DNA from: Streptomyces sp. DG1A-41
GTDB lineage: Bacteria > Actinomycetota > Actinomycetes > Streptomycetales > Streptomycetaceae
Length of the DNA: 64,000 bases
Assembly: GCF_037055355.1 (NCBI RefSeq)
Contig: NZ_CP146350.1
Coordinates: 7,401,001-7,465,000, forward strand
Direction of reading: 5' to 3'
A program made the translations under genes and the position numbers. Below the pieces are notes generated by a model, which searched no databases, was not told the DNA's origin, and worked only from the letters and a program-made list of their open reading frames with translations. Positions 49,666 through 58,630 of this stretch are shown piece after piece; position 1 is the stretch's first letter; each line of letters begins with the position of its first letter.

Positions 49666-49976
49666 ACGTTGCAGTCATCGGCCGCCGTCAGCTGACCGGG
49701 ACGGACGGGGTCCATCGCCTGCCGTTCACGAAGTCGGTGAGGATGCCGATGAGCCGGCCGTTCGCCAGGACGAGGCTCGGCGGCCCTGATCACGCGCACG
49801 ATGGTGACGGCGTCGGCGGCGACGTGAGCGAGGCTGCGCAGGGTGCGGTTCCGGTTCCACTGCCAGGACGCGGCGACGGTGGTCGGGTGGTACGGGAAGT
49901 CGAGTCCGTCGCCGGCACCGACCTCGATCACCTTGCCGGCGACCGGGGCGAGCAGGTCTTGGCGGTGTTCGGCCAT
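49666..49976 (-). pseudogene. Truncated UbiE-like methyltransferase fused to unrelated sequence
   Basis: The N-terminus MAEHRQDLLAPVAGKVIEVGAGDGLDF is a standard class I methyltransferase start (motif I VIEVGAGDG). The following WNRNRTLRSLAHVAADAVTIVRV still aligns if frames are mixed (AVEPEPH appears in another frame), then the similarity ends. A third frame near 49700-49790 reads LANGRLIGILTDFVNGRRWTPS, belonging to something else. A gene remnant produced by indels and a deletion. Confidence 0.6.
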
Positions 49977-50007
49977 GCCCCCACTCCTGTCCGGCGATCA
50001 CCCTCGC

Positions 50008-50018
50008 TTACTATGCTC
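50008..50018 (+). promoter_or_regulatory. Repeat of the TTACTATGCTC -10 motif upstream of the HipA-like gene
   Basis: Identical to the 11-mer before the cobalamin riboswitch. Likely the -10 region (TACTAT) of the kinase operon, about 130 bp upstream of its start. Confidence 0.35.
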
Positions 50019-50090
50019 ATTTCATGCCGGAGGCCGGAAACAGGGGACGGACGGCCGCTGACGGACTGCTGGGGAGGCAAGGAGATCTGC

Positions 50091-50144
50091 ATGCCAGTCG
50101 AAACTCCCCGGAATCCTGCAAGGCTGAAGCGGCGAACGGCGTGA
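50091..50144 (+). CDS. Possible 17-residue leader ORF before the HipA-like gene
   Basis: ATG at 50091 lies behind a strong GGAGGCAAGGAG site and encodes MPVETPRNPARLKRRTA; the TGA ends 4 nt before the kinase ATG. Such a layout would couple translation of the kinase to the leader. A second short frame (from 50024) overlaps the kinase start. No protein evidence. Confidence 0.35.
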   Translation: MPVETPRNPARLKRRTA

Positions 50145-50148
50145 GGAC

Positions 50149-51063
50149 ATGCTGAGAGAGGTCACCGCGACCCGCTACGTCGCTCCCCTGCACTCCGGCG
50201 GCTCCGTGCCCGGCGTCGTCGAGGCCGACGACCTGGGCACCTACGTCGTCAAGTTCACCGGCTCCGCGCAGGGCCGCAAGGCGCTGGTCGCCGAGGTGAT
50301 CGTGGGGGAGCTGGCCCGTGCCCTCGGGCTGCGGTTCCCCGAGCTGGTGCTGGTGCACTTCGACCCGGTGATCGCGCAGGACGAGCCGCATCAGGAGGTG
50401 CGGGGCCTGCACACGGCCAGTGCGGGCGTGAACCTCGGTATGGACTATCTGCCGGGCGCCCGGGACTTCACGCCGGAGACCGCACGGGTCTTCCCCGTCG
50501 ATCCCCTGGAGGCGGGGAGGATCGTCTGGCTCGACGCCCTGACCGTGAACGTCGACCGCACGGTCCACAGCTCCAACCTCATGGTCTGGCCGACCCTGGG
50601 CGTCGCGCCTCCGCGCCTGTGGCTGATCGACCACGGTGCCGCGCTCGTCTTCCACCACCGCTGGGACGGCACCGACCCCGCCAAGGCGTACGACTTCCGG
50701 CACCACGCCCTCGGCCCCTACGGGCCCGACGTCGGGGCCGCCGACGCCGAGCTCGCTCCCAGGGTGACCGAGGAGCTGCTGTGCCGGATCCTCGCCGAGG
50801 TCCCGGACGCCTGGCTCGCGGACGAGCCGGGCTTCGCCACGGCGCAGGAGGCACGCGAGGCGTACGTGTCGTACCTCCACGCGCGCGTGCGGGCCTCGGG
50901 GGCCTGGCTGCCCACCGACTTCCCCAGCCGGGAGGAGCTGGCCGCCGAGGAGGCCCGCCGGGCGGCGCGCAACCAGCAAGGACGCCCCGCGTGGCTGAGG
51001 CAGGTACCCGACCTGCACGGCAAGCCCGCGGTCGAACAGGATGGGTCGGTGCACCTCGGATGA
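50149..51063 (+). CDS. HipA-like protein kinase (HipA_2 type)
   Basis: A 304-residue kinase-fold protein, shorter than classical HipA (~440 residues). The ATP-binding Lys is in LGTYVVKFTGSAQGRKALVAE near residue 39. The catalytic loop TVNVDRTVHSSNLMVWP (Asp near 130, Asn near 137) and the metal-binding Asp in WLIDHGAALVFHH are in order. No HipB-like antitoxin is adjacent. The stop overlaps the next start (ATGA), so it is coupled to a SelW-like gene. Function unknown: a HipA-family kinase could phosphorylate tRNA synthetases, but this compact type is often found alone. Confidence 0.88.
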   Translation: MLREVTATRYVAPLHSGGSVPGVVEADDLGTYVVKFTGSAQGRKALVAEVIVGELARALGLRFPELVLVHFDPVIAQDEPHQEVRGLHTASAGVNLGMDYLPGARDFTPETARVFPVDPLEAGRIVWLDALTVNVDRTVHSSNLMVWPTLGVAPPRLWLIDHGAALVFHHRWDGTDPAKAYDFRHHALGPYGPDVGAADAELAPRVTEELLCRILAEVPDAWLADEPGFATAQEAREAYVSYLHARVRASGAWLPTDFPSREELAAEEARRAARNQQGRPAWLRQVPDLHGKPAVEQDGSVHLG

Positions 51064-51341
51064 GTGGCCGTGTCGAGATCGAGTACTGCACCCAGTGCCG
51101 TTGGCTGCCCCGCGCGGCCTGGCTGGCGCAGGAACTGCTGACCACGTTCGAGGCGGAGGTGACGGAACTGGCCCTGAAGCCGGGCAAGGGCGGCGTGTTC
51201 GTCGTCCGCGTCGACGACGAGGTCGTCTGGGACCGCCGCGAACAGGGCTTCCCCGAGCCGACGGCCGTGAAGCGGGCCGTACGCGACCGAGTGGCCCCGG
51301 GGAAGCCCCTGGGCCACTCGGACCAGCCGGCCGCGGACTGA
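51060..51341 (+). CDS. SelT/SelW/SelH (Rdx) family protein
   Basis: A 93-residue thioredoxin-like protein of the Rdx family. The redox motif CTQC (in VEIEYCTQCRWLPRAAWLAQELL) sits at residue ~10, where the animal homologues have selenocysteine. GGVFVVRVDDEVVWDRREQGFPE is the family's second block. ATGA overlap with the upstream kinase gene. The stop codon lies one base from that of the convergent aceB. Probable role in thiol redox; substrate unknown. Confidence 0.9.
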   Translation: MSGRVEIEYCTQCRWLPRAAWLAQELLTTFEAEVTELALKPGKGGVFVVRVDDEVVWDRREQGFPEPTAVKRAVRDRVAPGKPLGHSDQPAAD

Positions 51342-51342
51342 G

Positions 51343-52968
51343 TCAGCCCTTGAGCTGCTCGTACGCCGGCAGCGTCAGGAAGTCGGCGTAGTCCTCGTCG
51401 AGGGAGACCTTCAGCAGCAGGTCGTGCGCCTGCTGCCAGTTGCCGGCCGCGAAGGCCTCCTCGCCGATCTCGGCCTTGATGTTCGCCAGCTCCTCGGCGG
51501 CGACCTTGCGGGCCAGGTCGGCCGTGACCTTCTCGCCGTTGTCGAGGACGACGCCCGCGTTGATCCACTGCCAGATCTGGGAGCGGGAGATCTCGGCGGT
51601 GGCGGCGTCCTCCATCAGGTTGAAGATCGCGACCGCGCCGAGTCCGCGCAGCCAGGCCTCGATGTAACGGATGCCGACCTGCACGGCGTTCACCAGACCC
51701 GCGTACGTCGGCTTGGCGTCCAGCGAGTCGATCGCGATCAGGTCGGCCGCCTTGACGTCGACGTCCTCGCGCAGGCGGTCCTTCTGGTTCGGCTTGTCGC
51801 CGAGGACCTTGTCGAAGGACTCCATGGCGATCGGCACCAGGTCGGGGTGGGCGACCCAGGAGCCGTCGAAACCGTCGTTCGCCTCGCGGTCCTTGTCGGC
51901 GCGTACCTTCTCGAAGGCGACCTTGTTGACCTCCGCGTCCCGGCGGGACGGGATGAACGCCGCCATGCCGCCGATCGCGTGCGCACCGCGCTTGTGGCAG
52001 GTACGGACGAGGAGTTCGGTGTACGCGCGCATGAACGGGGCCGTCATCGTCACCGCGTTGCGGTCCGGCAGGACGAACCTGGCGCCGCCGTCCCGGAAGT
52101 TCTTGACGATGGAGAACAGGTAGTCCCAGCGGCCCGCGTTCAGCCCGGAGGCGTGGTCGCGCAGCTCGTAGAGGATCTCCTCCATCTCGTACGCGGCCGT
52201 GATCGTCTCGATCAGCACGGTCGCGCGCACGGTGCCCTGCGGGATGCCGACGTAGTCCTGCGCGAAGACGAAGACCTCGTTCCAGAGGCGGGCCTCGAGG
52301 TGCGACTCCGTCTTGGGCAGGTAGAAGTACGGGCCCTTGCCGAGGCCCAGCAAGCGCTTGGCGTTGTGGAAGAAGTACAGGCCGAAGTCGACGAGCGCGC
52401 CGGGCACCGGGGTGCCGTCCGCGTCGACGAGGTGACGCTCGTTCAGGTGCCAGCCGCGCGGGCGCATGACGACCGTGGCGAGTTCCTCGTTCGCCTTCAG
52501 GGCGTACGACTTGCCGGACTTCGAGTCGGTGAAGTCGATGTTCCGCGTGTAGGCGTCGATGAGGTTGAGCTGGCCGAGGACCACGTTCTCCCAGGTGGGC
52601 GCGGAGGCGTCCTCGAAGTCCGCGAGCCACACCTTCGCGCCCGAGTTGAGGGCGTTGATGGTCATCTTGCGGTCGGTGGGGCCGGTGATCTCGACCCGCC
52701 GGTCGTTCAGGGCGTCGGGGGCCGGGGCGACCTTCCAGGAGTCGTCGGCGCGGATCGCGGCGGTCTCCGGGAGGAAGTCGAGGGTGGAGGTGCGGGCGAT
52801 CTCGGCGCGGCGCTCGGCGCGGCGGGCGAGGAGTTCGTCACGCCGGGGCGTGAACCGCCGGTGCAGCTCGGCCACGAAGGCGAGCGCCGCTTCGGTGAGG
52901 ACCTCCTCCTGCCGGGGCAGGGGCTCGGCGTCGACGATGGCCAGCGGGGACGGCGCTGGTGCGGACAT
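51343..52968 (-). CDS. aceB: Malate synthase A
   Basis: A 541-residue enzyme condensing glyoxylate and acetyl-CoA to malate. The catalytic Arg is in [12 protein letters not shown], the metal-binding Glu near residue 260 ([18 protein letters not shown]), and the signature [18 protein letters not shown] is near residue 445. Isoform A type (no glcB insertion). Here it serves glyoxylate made by purine degradation: two or three AllR-type palindromes occupy the promoter. No isocitrate lyase lies nearby. Confidence 0.97.
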   Translation of the reverse strand: MSAPAPSPLAIVDAEPLPRQEEVLTEAALAFVAELHRRFTPRRDELLARRAERRAEIARTSTLDFLPETAAIRADDSWKVAPAPDALNDRRVEITGPTDRKMTINALNSGAKVWLADFEDASAPTWENVVLGQLNLIDAYTRNIDFTDSKSGKSYALKANEELATVVMRPRGWHLNERHLVDADGTPVPGALVDFGLYFFHNAKRLLGLGKGPYFYLPKTESHLEARLWNEVFVFAQDYVGIPQGTVRATVLIETITAAYEMEEILYELRDHASGLNAGRWDYLFSIVKNFRDGGARFVLPDRNAVTMTAPFMRAYTELLVRTCHKRGAHAIGGMAAFIPSRRDAEVNKVAFEKVRADKDREANDGFDGSWVAHPDLVPIAMESFDKVLGDKPNQKDRLREDVDVKAADLIAIDSLDAKPTYAGLVNAVQVGIRYIEAWLRGLGAVAIFNLMEDAATAEISRSQIWQWINAGVVLDNGEKVTADLARKVAAEELANIKAEIGEEAFAAGNWQQAHDLLLKVSLDEDYADFLTLPAYEQLKG

Positions 52969-53072
52969 GAACGGTCACTTCCTTCAGCGAGCTACGAAGA
53001 CGAGCCGGCGGTTCGGCACCGGGTGCCAGTCTTCCCGGATACGGCGTTCGGCGCCCGCGGGCCCTCGGGCGC

Positions 53073-53125
53073 TTCTGAACAGTGGATACTAGTTTCCTCA
53101 TAGTGGAAGTTCAATCGACTGTTGA
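53073..53125 (-). promoter_or_regulatory. aceB promoter with three operator palindromes
   Basis: On the minus strand TTGAAC, a 17-bp spacer and TAGTAT form the promoter. The -35 is part of the right arm of TCAATCGACTGTTGA (53111-53125). TTCCTCATAGTGGAA (53094-53108) fills the spacer and TTCTGAACAGTGGAT (53073-53087), centre 21 bp away, lies at the start point. Occupation would block RNA polymerase directly. Confidence 0.75.
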
Positions 53126-53174
53126 TGTCGAGATTCTCCGCGTCGAGTCAAAGTGGCGCTCCGTGCCACCCCGT

Positions 53175-53789
53175 TCACTCAAGGTGGGAGAGGTCGGCCT
53201 CCGTGTCGATGTCGAAGGGCCGGGCCACGTCCCCGCACTCGACGAGCGTGATCCCCGGCTCGTGCTCCATCAGATAGGCGCGTGCCCCCCGGTCCCCGGT
53301 CGCAGTCGCGGCGATGCCGGCCCAGTGGGCGGCGCCGAACAGGACCGGATGGCCGCGCACTCCGTCGTACGCGGCCGCCACCAGCGACTCCTCGTCCTCG
53401 TACGCCCCGAGTACCCGGGCCACCGCCTCCGGGCCGATGCCGGGCTGGTCGACGAGGGAGACCAGGGCGGCCACCGCGCCCGTACCGGCGAGCGAGTCCA
53501 GCCCGGCCCGCAGGGACGTCCCCATGCCCTGTTCCCAGTCGGGGTTGCCGACCAGTACGCATTCCGGCAGCACGGCTCGTGACCGGACCTCGTCCGCCCG
53601 GGAGCCGAGTACCACATGGACCCGCTCGCAGCCGCCCGCCCGCAACACCCGCACCGCGTGCTCCACGAGCGGCCGTCCCCGATGAGTGAGCAGGGCCTTG
53701 GGGCGCCCGCCGAGCCGCCGCCCGCCCCCGGCGGCGAGCAGCACCCCCGCAACCGCACGCGTCCTTTTCGTCGTCTCCCGTGTCGTCAT
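53175..53789 (-). CDS. MobA-like nucleotidyltransferase (molybdenum cofactor type)
   Basis: 204 residues. The start is ATG at 53789 (MTTRETTKRTRAVAGVLL). NTP-transferase motif LLAAGGGRRLGGRPKALLTHRGRPL near residue 17, VSLVDQPGIGP carries the metal-binding Asp, and GHPVLFGAAHW is the MocA/MobA-like block. Likely a molybdopterin cytidylyl- or guanylyltransferase serving a molybdoenzyme such as xanthine dehydrogenase (inference from purine context; no dehydrogenase lies in this window). It ends 50 bp from the aceB operator cluster. Confidence 0.85.
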   Translation of the reverse strand: MTTRETTKRTRAVAGVLLAAGGGRRLGGRPKALLTHRGRPLVEHAVRVLRAGGCERVHVVLGSRADEVRSRAVLPECVLVGNPDWEQGMGTSLRAGLDSLAGTGAVAALVSLVDQPGIGPEAVARVLGAYEDEESLVAAAYDGVRGHPVLFGAAHWAGIAATATGDRGARAYLMEHEPGITLVECGDVARPFDIDTEADLSHLE

Positions 53790-53984
53790 GGGTCCTGCAT
53801 ACCGCACGGCCTCGGGCTGAGAAGTTACGCAGCGGAGCAAGTCGATGACGCAATGGACTGGCGTCTGGTGGCCCGGGTCGTTTACTGTCGCCCGCACCGA
53901 CCGGCGGGGCGGCCGACCGGCGCCCGGGGTGGGGGACTTCGCGTCGGAAGGGCACGCGCACGACGGAGTGCGAGGGGGAGGACT

Positions 53985-54314
53985 GTGTTGCGGAGCGTTG
54001 AGCAGAGGCGGCAGGGGCCTGTGACCGGCGGCGACGAGGATCCGCGCGTGACGGAGCTGCGCTCCGCCGTCGCCCGGCTGCGTCGCCGGCTCGCCGCCCA
54101 TCCCGGAGAGTTCGCCGACCGGACCATCGCAGAGGAGGAACTGGCCGCCCTGGACGCGATGGCGGCCGACGGCACCCCAGAGATCCCGCGGCTGCGCCGC
54201 TCCCTCCTGCTGATCGCGGGCGCGATCGGCTCGGTGAGCGCACTGGCCCCGGAACTCGCGGAAGTCCGCCGCGCCGTCGACCTCTTCGGCGGGCCGGTAC
54301 GGGGACAGGGCTAG
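53985..54314 (+). CDS. DUF5955-like small protein
   Basis: 109 residues from GTG 53985, after AGGGGGAGG; the open frame upstream has no ribosome site. Two amphipathic helical stretches: TELRSAVARLRRRLAAHPGEFADRTIAEEELAAL and EIPRLRRSLLLIAGAIGSVSALAPELAEVRRAVDLFG. This matches what I remember of the DUF5955 family of Streptomyces, found near AllR; it looks like a helical-bundle, possibly effector-type, protein. No function known. Confidence 0.7.
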   Translation: MLRSVEQRRQGPVTGGDEDPRVTELRSAVARLRRRLAAHPGEFADRTIAEEELAALDAMAADGTPEIPRLRRSLLLIAGAIGSVSALAPELAEVRRAVDLFGGPVRGQG

Positions 54315-55027
54315 GGCAGGGGGCGACTGGGCCGGGGAGGCCGGACTCAGGCCACGGCAGCCCACGTTCGAGGGCCGGGGCTTCGGGGCTCTAGGGGGTG
54401 CCCGGGTCTCCAGGTGGCCAGTGAGGCACGCCGATCGGGCGACCCCGGCGTGCCGCGGCCGTGTCGACCGGGTGCGAGGATTCGCGGGGCCGCGCCCATC
54501 GGGCGACCCCGGGTGCGGCGGCCGTGTCGACCGGGTGCGCAGTCCGCGGGGCCGCGTGGATCGGGCGACCCCGGCGTACGGCCGTCGTGTCGCGGCCGCC
54601 GCGGAGCCCGCCCGGTTGTGTCGTGGGCGCTCCAGAACCTACCCGGCCCGTGCCGCGAGGCGCTCCGGAGTCAGCCGACCCTGGGGCGGGGGATGTCCGG
54701 AGTCCCGCCCGGCCCAATTGGCGCGCGCTGTGGAGTCTGTCCGGCCGTGTCGTGGGGCGGTCCGCGCGTTCGGGGGCCGTGTCGTGGGGCGTCGGGGGGT
54801 TCGTGGGCCCTGTGGCGGGGGCCTGGGCTCCCCGGCCCAGCCGGCGGGCGCCGTGGAGTTCGCCCGGCTGTGTCGTGGAGCGCTCCGGTGTCCGTCCGGC
54901 CGTGTCGTGGAGCGCTCCGGCGTTCGGGGGTCGTGCCGGCGCGGCAGTCGGCCCTGGGGTGGGGTGCTCGGAGTCCCGCCCTCGCCGACCGGCGCTTCGC
55001 GCCCGTCCAGTCAGGCGTGTCAATCCC
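54315..55027. repeat. 713-bp repeat tract downstream of allR, no gene seen
   Basis: Three ~63-bp tandem units start with ATCGGGCGACCCCG at 54434, 54498 and 54560. Beyond them many degenerate copies of GGCCGTGTCGTGGGGCG / GCTGTGTCGTGGAGCGCTCC run to about 54950. An open frame on the minus strand exists but its sequence is low-complexity (Thr/Pro/Arg/Gly) and repeated. It separates the DUF5955-like gene from the allR end. Confidence 0.75.
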
Positions 55028-55825
55028 TCAGGCGGGGCTCTGGGTGGCCAGGGCCTCGGAGAGTTCGCCGGCGACCTGCTGGAGTACCGGCACGATCCTC
55101 TCCGTCGCCGCCTCCGTGACCCGGCCCGCCGGGCCGGAGATGGAGATGGCCGCGGTGGTGGGGGAGTCGGGCACCGAGACCGCCAGGCAGCGGACGCCGA
55201 TCTCCTGCTCGTTGTCGTCGATCGCGTAGCCCTGGCGGCGCACGTCCTCCAGCGCCGCGAGGAAACCGTCCGGCGTTGTGATCGTCTTGTCCGTCGCGGC
55301 GGGCATGCCCGTACGGGCCAGCAGGGCGCGCACCTCCTCCGGCGGGAAACCGGCGAGCAGGGCCTTGCCCACGCCCGTGGAGTGCGGCAGCACGCGCCGG
55401 CCGACCTCCGTGAACATGCGCATCGAGTGCTTCGACGGCACCTGCGCCACGTAGACGATCTCGTCGCCGTCCAGCAGTGCCATGTTCGCCGTCTCGCCGG
55501 TCTCCTCGACCAGCCGGGCGAGGTAGGGCCGCGCCCAGGTGCCCAGCAGCCGGGAGGCGGACTCGCCGAGGCGGATCAGGCGCGGGCCCAGCGCGTACCG
55601 GCGGTTGGGCTGCTGCCGTACGTAGCCGCAGGCCACCAGCGTGCGCATCAGGCGGTGGATGGTCGGCAGGGGCAGCCCGCTGCTCGCGGACAGCTCGCTC
55701 AGACCGACCTCGCCGCCCGCGTCCGCCATCCGTTCGAGCAGGTCGAAGGCGCGCTCCAGAGACTGGACCCCGCCGTTGGCGGAGGACCGGGCGGAGTCGG
55801 TGGTGCTGGCGCTGGACGTCGGCAC
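55028..55825 (-). CDS. allR: IclR-family regulator of allantoin/glyoxylate genes (AllR)
   Basis: 265 residues; GTG at 55825 with AAGGAA upstream. The N-terminal winged helix (VQSLERAFDLLERMADAGGEVGLSELSASSGLPLPTIHRLMRTL, residues 19-62) is followed by the effector domain with TGVGKALLAGF and EIGVRCLAV. The S. coelicolor orthologue AllR represses allantoin and glyoxylate genes and releases DNA upon binding allantoin-pathway intermediates (family knowledge). It is divergent from allB. Two AllR-type palindromes lie 80-115 bp upstream of its start, so autoregulation is likely. Confidence 0.94.
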   Translation of the reverse strand: MPTSSASTTDSARSSANGGVQSLERAFDLLERMADAGGEVGLSELSASSGLPLPTIHRLMRTLVACGYVRQQPNRRYALGPRLIRLGESASRLLGTWARPYLARLVEETGETANMALLDGDEIVYVAQVPSKHSMRMFTEVGRRVLPHSTGVGKALLAGFPPEEVRALLARTGMPAATDKTITTPDGFLAALEDVRRQGYAIDDNEQEIGVRCLAVSVPDSPTTAAISISGPAGRVTEAATERIVPVLQQVAGELSEALATQSPA

Positions 55826-55904
55826 GGCGCGTTCCTTTCGGGACTGGCGGAAGAGCAGAAGCCTACCCGGCAGTCGGTTGACTCCCCGCTTGTACGTAGC
55901 TACG

Positions 55905-55940
55905 TTCTGCGTGCTGGAAGCCTAATTCCGCTTTGTGGAA
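55905..55940. promoter_or_regulatory. Tandem AllR-type operators upstream of allR
   Basis: TTCTGCGTGCTGGAA (55905-55919) and TTCCGCTTTGTGGAA (55926-55940), centres 21 bp apart. The second is within one base of the site before the catalase gene. Confidence 0.8.
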
Positions 55941-56017
55941 ACGTCCAGAGTGGTCGCGTAAGGGATGCGGTAATTCAGTGTGCCCTTGACTGCGCGGAAG
56001 GGGGCGTGAAGACTTCT

Positions 56018-56048
56018 TCAACAGAAAGTTGAATTCCATTTCGTGGAA
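56018..56048 (+). promoter_or_regulatory. Double operator of the allB-alc operon
   Basis: TCAACAGAAAGTTGA (56018-56032) followed by TTCCATTTCGTGGAA (56034-56048), centres 16 bp apart, about 35-65 bp before allB. A candidate -35 TTGAAT (56029-56034) is embedded in the first palindrome's arm; an upstream alternative is TTGACT (55986-55991). The -10 is not obvious. Confidence 0.75.
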
Positions 56049-56081
56049 GTAACCGGAAGCAAGTGGAAGTAAGGGGTTCGG

Positions 56082-57422
56082 GTGTCCGACGCTGAACTGG
56101 TGCTCCGCTCGACGCGTGTCATCACTCCCGAGGGGACGCGCGCCGCATCGGTCGCGGTCGCCGCCGGCACGATCACGGCCGTCCTCCCGTACGACGCACC
56201 CGTACCGGAAGGTGCCCGCCTGGAGGACCTGGGCGACCACGTCCTGCTGCCGGGCCTGGTCGACACCCACGTGCACGTCAACGACCCCGGCCGCACCGAG
56301 TGGGAGGGCTTCCGGACCGCCACCCGCGCCGCCGCGGCCGGCGGCATCACGACCCTCGTCGACATGCCCCTCAACTCCCTCCCGCCGACCACGACCGTCG
56401 CGCACCTGCGAACCAAGCAGCAGGTTGCCGCCGACAAGGCGCACATCGACGTCGGCTTCTGGGGCGGGGCCCTGCCCGACAACGTCAAGGACCTGCGCCC
56501 GCTGCACGAGGCCGGCGTCTTCGGCTTCAAGGCGTTCCTGTCGCCGTCCGGCGTGGACGAGTTCCCGCACCTCGACCGGGACTCGCTCGCCCGCACCATG
56601 GCCGAGATCGCCGCCTTCGACGGCCTGCTCATCGTGCACGCCGAGGACCCCCACCTCCTCGCCTCCGCCCCGCAGCAGCCCGGCCCCAGGTACGCCGACT
56701 TCCTCGCCTCCCGCCCCCGGGAAGCCGAGGACACCGCCATCGCCCGGCTCATCCGCGAGGCGAAGGCCCTCCACGCGCGCGTGCACGTCCTGCACCTGTC
56801 CTCCGGCGACGCCCTGCCGATGATCGCCGAGGCGCGGGCGGAGGGCGTACGGCTCACCGTGGAGACCTGCCCCCACTATCTGACCCTCACCGCCGAGGAA
56901 GTCCCCGACGGAGCCAGCGAGTTCAAGTGCTGCCCGCCGATCCGCGAGGCCGCCAACCAGGACCTCCTCTGGCAGGCGCTGGCCGACGGCACCATCGACT
57001 GTGTCGTCACCGACCACTCTCCGTCCACCGCCGACCTGAAGACCGACGACTTCGCGACGGCCTGGGGCGGTATCTCCGGGCTCCAGCTGAGCCTGGCGGC
57101 GGTGTGGACCGAGGCTCGCGGGCGCGGGCACGGCCTGGAGGACGTGGTCCGCTGGATGTCCGCGCGGACGTCCGAACTCGTCGGGCTCGACGACCGCAAG
57201 GGCGCCATCGAGCCGGGCCGCGACGCCGACTTCGCCGTCCTCGCCCCCGACGAGACCTTCACCGTCGACCCGGCGGCCCTCCAGCACCGCAACCATGTCA
57301 CGGCGTACGCGGGCAAGACCCTGTACGGCGTCGTGAAGTCCACCTGGCTGCGCGGGCAGCGCATCGTCGCGGACGGCGAGTTCACCGAACCGAAGGGCCG
57401 ACTCCTCACCCGGACCAACTGA
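56082..57422 (+). CDS. allB: Allantoinase
   Basis: A 446-residue zinc amidohydrolase opening allantoin to allantoate. The start is GTG at 56082 after AAGGGG. Metal ligands: [14 protein letters not shown] near residue 60, carboxylated Lys in [11 protein letters not shown] near 148, [11 protein letters not shown] near 185, HLSSGDALP near 240 and [12 protein letters not shown] near 310. Full family length. It starts the allB-alc operon (37-bp gap), with AllR-type operators upstream. Confidence 0.97.
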   Translation: MSDAELVLRSTRVITPEGTRAASVAVAAGTITAVLPYDAPVPEGARLEDLGDHVLLPGLVDTHVHVNDPGRTEWEGFRTATRAAAAGGITTLVDMPLNSLPPTTTVAHLRTKQQVAADKAHIDVGFWGGALPDNVKDLRPLHEAGVFGFKAFLSPSGVDEFPHLDRDSLARTMAEIAAFDGLLIVHAEDPHLLASAPQQPGPRYADFLASRPREAEDTAIARLIREAKALHARVHVLHLSSGDALPMIAEARAEGVRLTVETCPHYLTLTAEEVPDGASEFKCCPPIREAANQDLLWQALADGTIDCVVTDHSPSTADLKTDDFATAWGGISGLQLSLAAVWTEARGRGHGLEDVVRWMSARTSELVGLDDRKGAIEPGRDADFAVLAPDETFTVDPAALQHRNHVTAYAGKTLYGVVKSTWLRGQRIVADGEFTEPKGRLLTRTN

Positions 57423-57459
57423 TCCCCATCCCGGACTTCGAAAGGCAGACCTGATCACC

Positions 57460-58575
57460 GTGACGGCGATTCCCAGCTTCACCGGCGACGCGAACCCCTA
57501 CGGAGGCGGCGACCCGTACGCGGACTACCGCACCGCCGACTTCCCCTTCACCCAGTACGCCAACCTCGCCGACCGTCGCCTCGGTGCCGGAGTCATCGCC
57601 GCCAACGACGAGTTCTTCGCCCAGCGCGAGAACCTGCTGGTGCCCGAGCGCGCCGAGTTCGACCCCGAGCACTTCGGGCACAAGGGCAAGATCATGGACG
57701 GCTGGGAGACGCGCCGCCGCCGGGGCGCCTCCGCCGAGCACCCCTGGCCGGCCGCGGAGGACCACGACTGGGCGCTGGTCCGCCTCGGCGCCCCGGGCGT
57801 GGTCCGGGGGATCGTCGTCGACACCGCGCACTTCCGCGGCAACTACCCGCAGGCCGTCTCCGTCGAGGGCACCTGCGTGCCGGGCTCCCCGTCGCCCGGA
57901 GAACTCCTCGGGGACGACGTGAAGTGGACGACCCTGGTCCCGCGCACCCCGGTCGGCGGCCACGCGGCGAACGGTTTCTCCGTCGCGGTCGAGCAGCGCT
58001 TCACCCACCTGCGGGTCAACCAGCACCCCGACGGCGGCATCGCCCGCCTGCGCGTGTACGGCGAGGTCGTCCCGGACCCCGCGTGGCTGGAGGTGCTCGG
58101 CACCTTCGACGTCGTCGCCCTGGAGAACGGCGGACAGGTCGAGGACGCCTCCAACCTCTTCTACTCGCCCGCCACCAACACCATCCAGCCGGGCCGCTCC
58201 CGCAAGATGGACGACGGCTGGGAGACCCGGCGCCGCCGCGACCAGGGCCACGACTGGATCCGCTACCGGCTGGCCGCCCAGTCCCGGATCCGCGCCCTGG
58301 AGATCGACACCGCGTACCTCAAGGGCAACAGCGCCGGCTGGGCCTCGGTGTCCGTGCGCGACGGCGAGGACGGCGAGTGGCGGGAGATCCTGCCCCTCAC
58401 CCGCCTCCAGCCCGACACCAACCACCGCTTCGTACTCCCGGTCCCGGCCGTCGGCACCCACGCGCGTGTGGACATCTTCCCGGACGGCGGCATCTCCCGG
58501 CTGCGGCTGTTCGGCTCCCTGACGGAGGACGGCGCGCGGCGCCTCGCGGCGCGTCACCAGGAGCTGGGCGGCTGA
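57460..58575 (+). CDS. alc: Allantoicase
   Basis: A 371-residue enzyme hydrolysing allantoate to S-ureidoglycolate and urea. The start is GTG at 57460. The typical internal duplication is visible: KIMDGWETRRRRG at ~residue 72 and RKMDDGWETRRRRDQGHDW at ~250, each followed by a beta-sandwich with DGGIARLRVYG / DGGISRLRLFG. No ureidoglycolate lyase gene is seen in the window, so the release of glyoxylate from ureidoglycolate depends on Alc itself or a gene elsewhere. Confidence 0.96.
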   Translation: MTAIPSFTGDANPYGGGDPYADYRTADFPFTQYANLADRRLGAGVIAANDEFFAQRENLLVPERAEFDPEHFGHKGKIMDGWETRRRRGASAEHPWPAAEDHDWALVRLGAPGVVRGIVVDTAHFRGNYPQAVSVEGTCVPGSPSPGELLGDDVKWTTLVPRTPVGGHAANGFSVAVEQRFTHLRVNQHPDGGIARLRVYGEVVPDPAWLEVLGTFDVVALENGGQVEDASNLFYSPATNTIQPGRSRKMDDGWETRRRRDQGHDWIRYRLAAQSRIRALEIDTAYLKGNSAGWASVSVRDGEDGEWREILPLTRLQPDTNHRFVLPVPAVGTHARVDIFPDGGISRLRLFGSLTEDGARRLAARHQELGG

Positions 58576-58589
58576 GCCGACCCCGCCCC

Positions 58590-58627
58590 AGGGGGCGGAC
58601 CGGCCCGACAGCACCGGTGCGCCCCCT
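58590..58627. terminator. Hairpin between convergent alc and SDR genes
   Basis: An 8-bp stem AGGGGGCG/CGCCCCCT (58590-58597 with 58620-58627) and a small CCGCCCC/GGGGCGG hairpin just before it; only 55 bp separate the two stop codons. Confidence 0.55.
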
Positions 58628-58630
58628 GCC

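Noticed and set aside
50024..50154. A 43-codon frame overlapping the start of the HipA-like gene
   Set aside because: It has no ribosome site and overlaps the kinase start; the 17-codon frame with a strong site was preferred.
54391..55023. A 210-codon minus-strand frame in the repeat tract beyond allR
   Set aside because: Entire sequence is a repeat of Thr/Pro/Arg/Gly words from the minisatellite; no ribosome site or conserved part.
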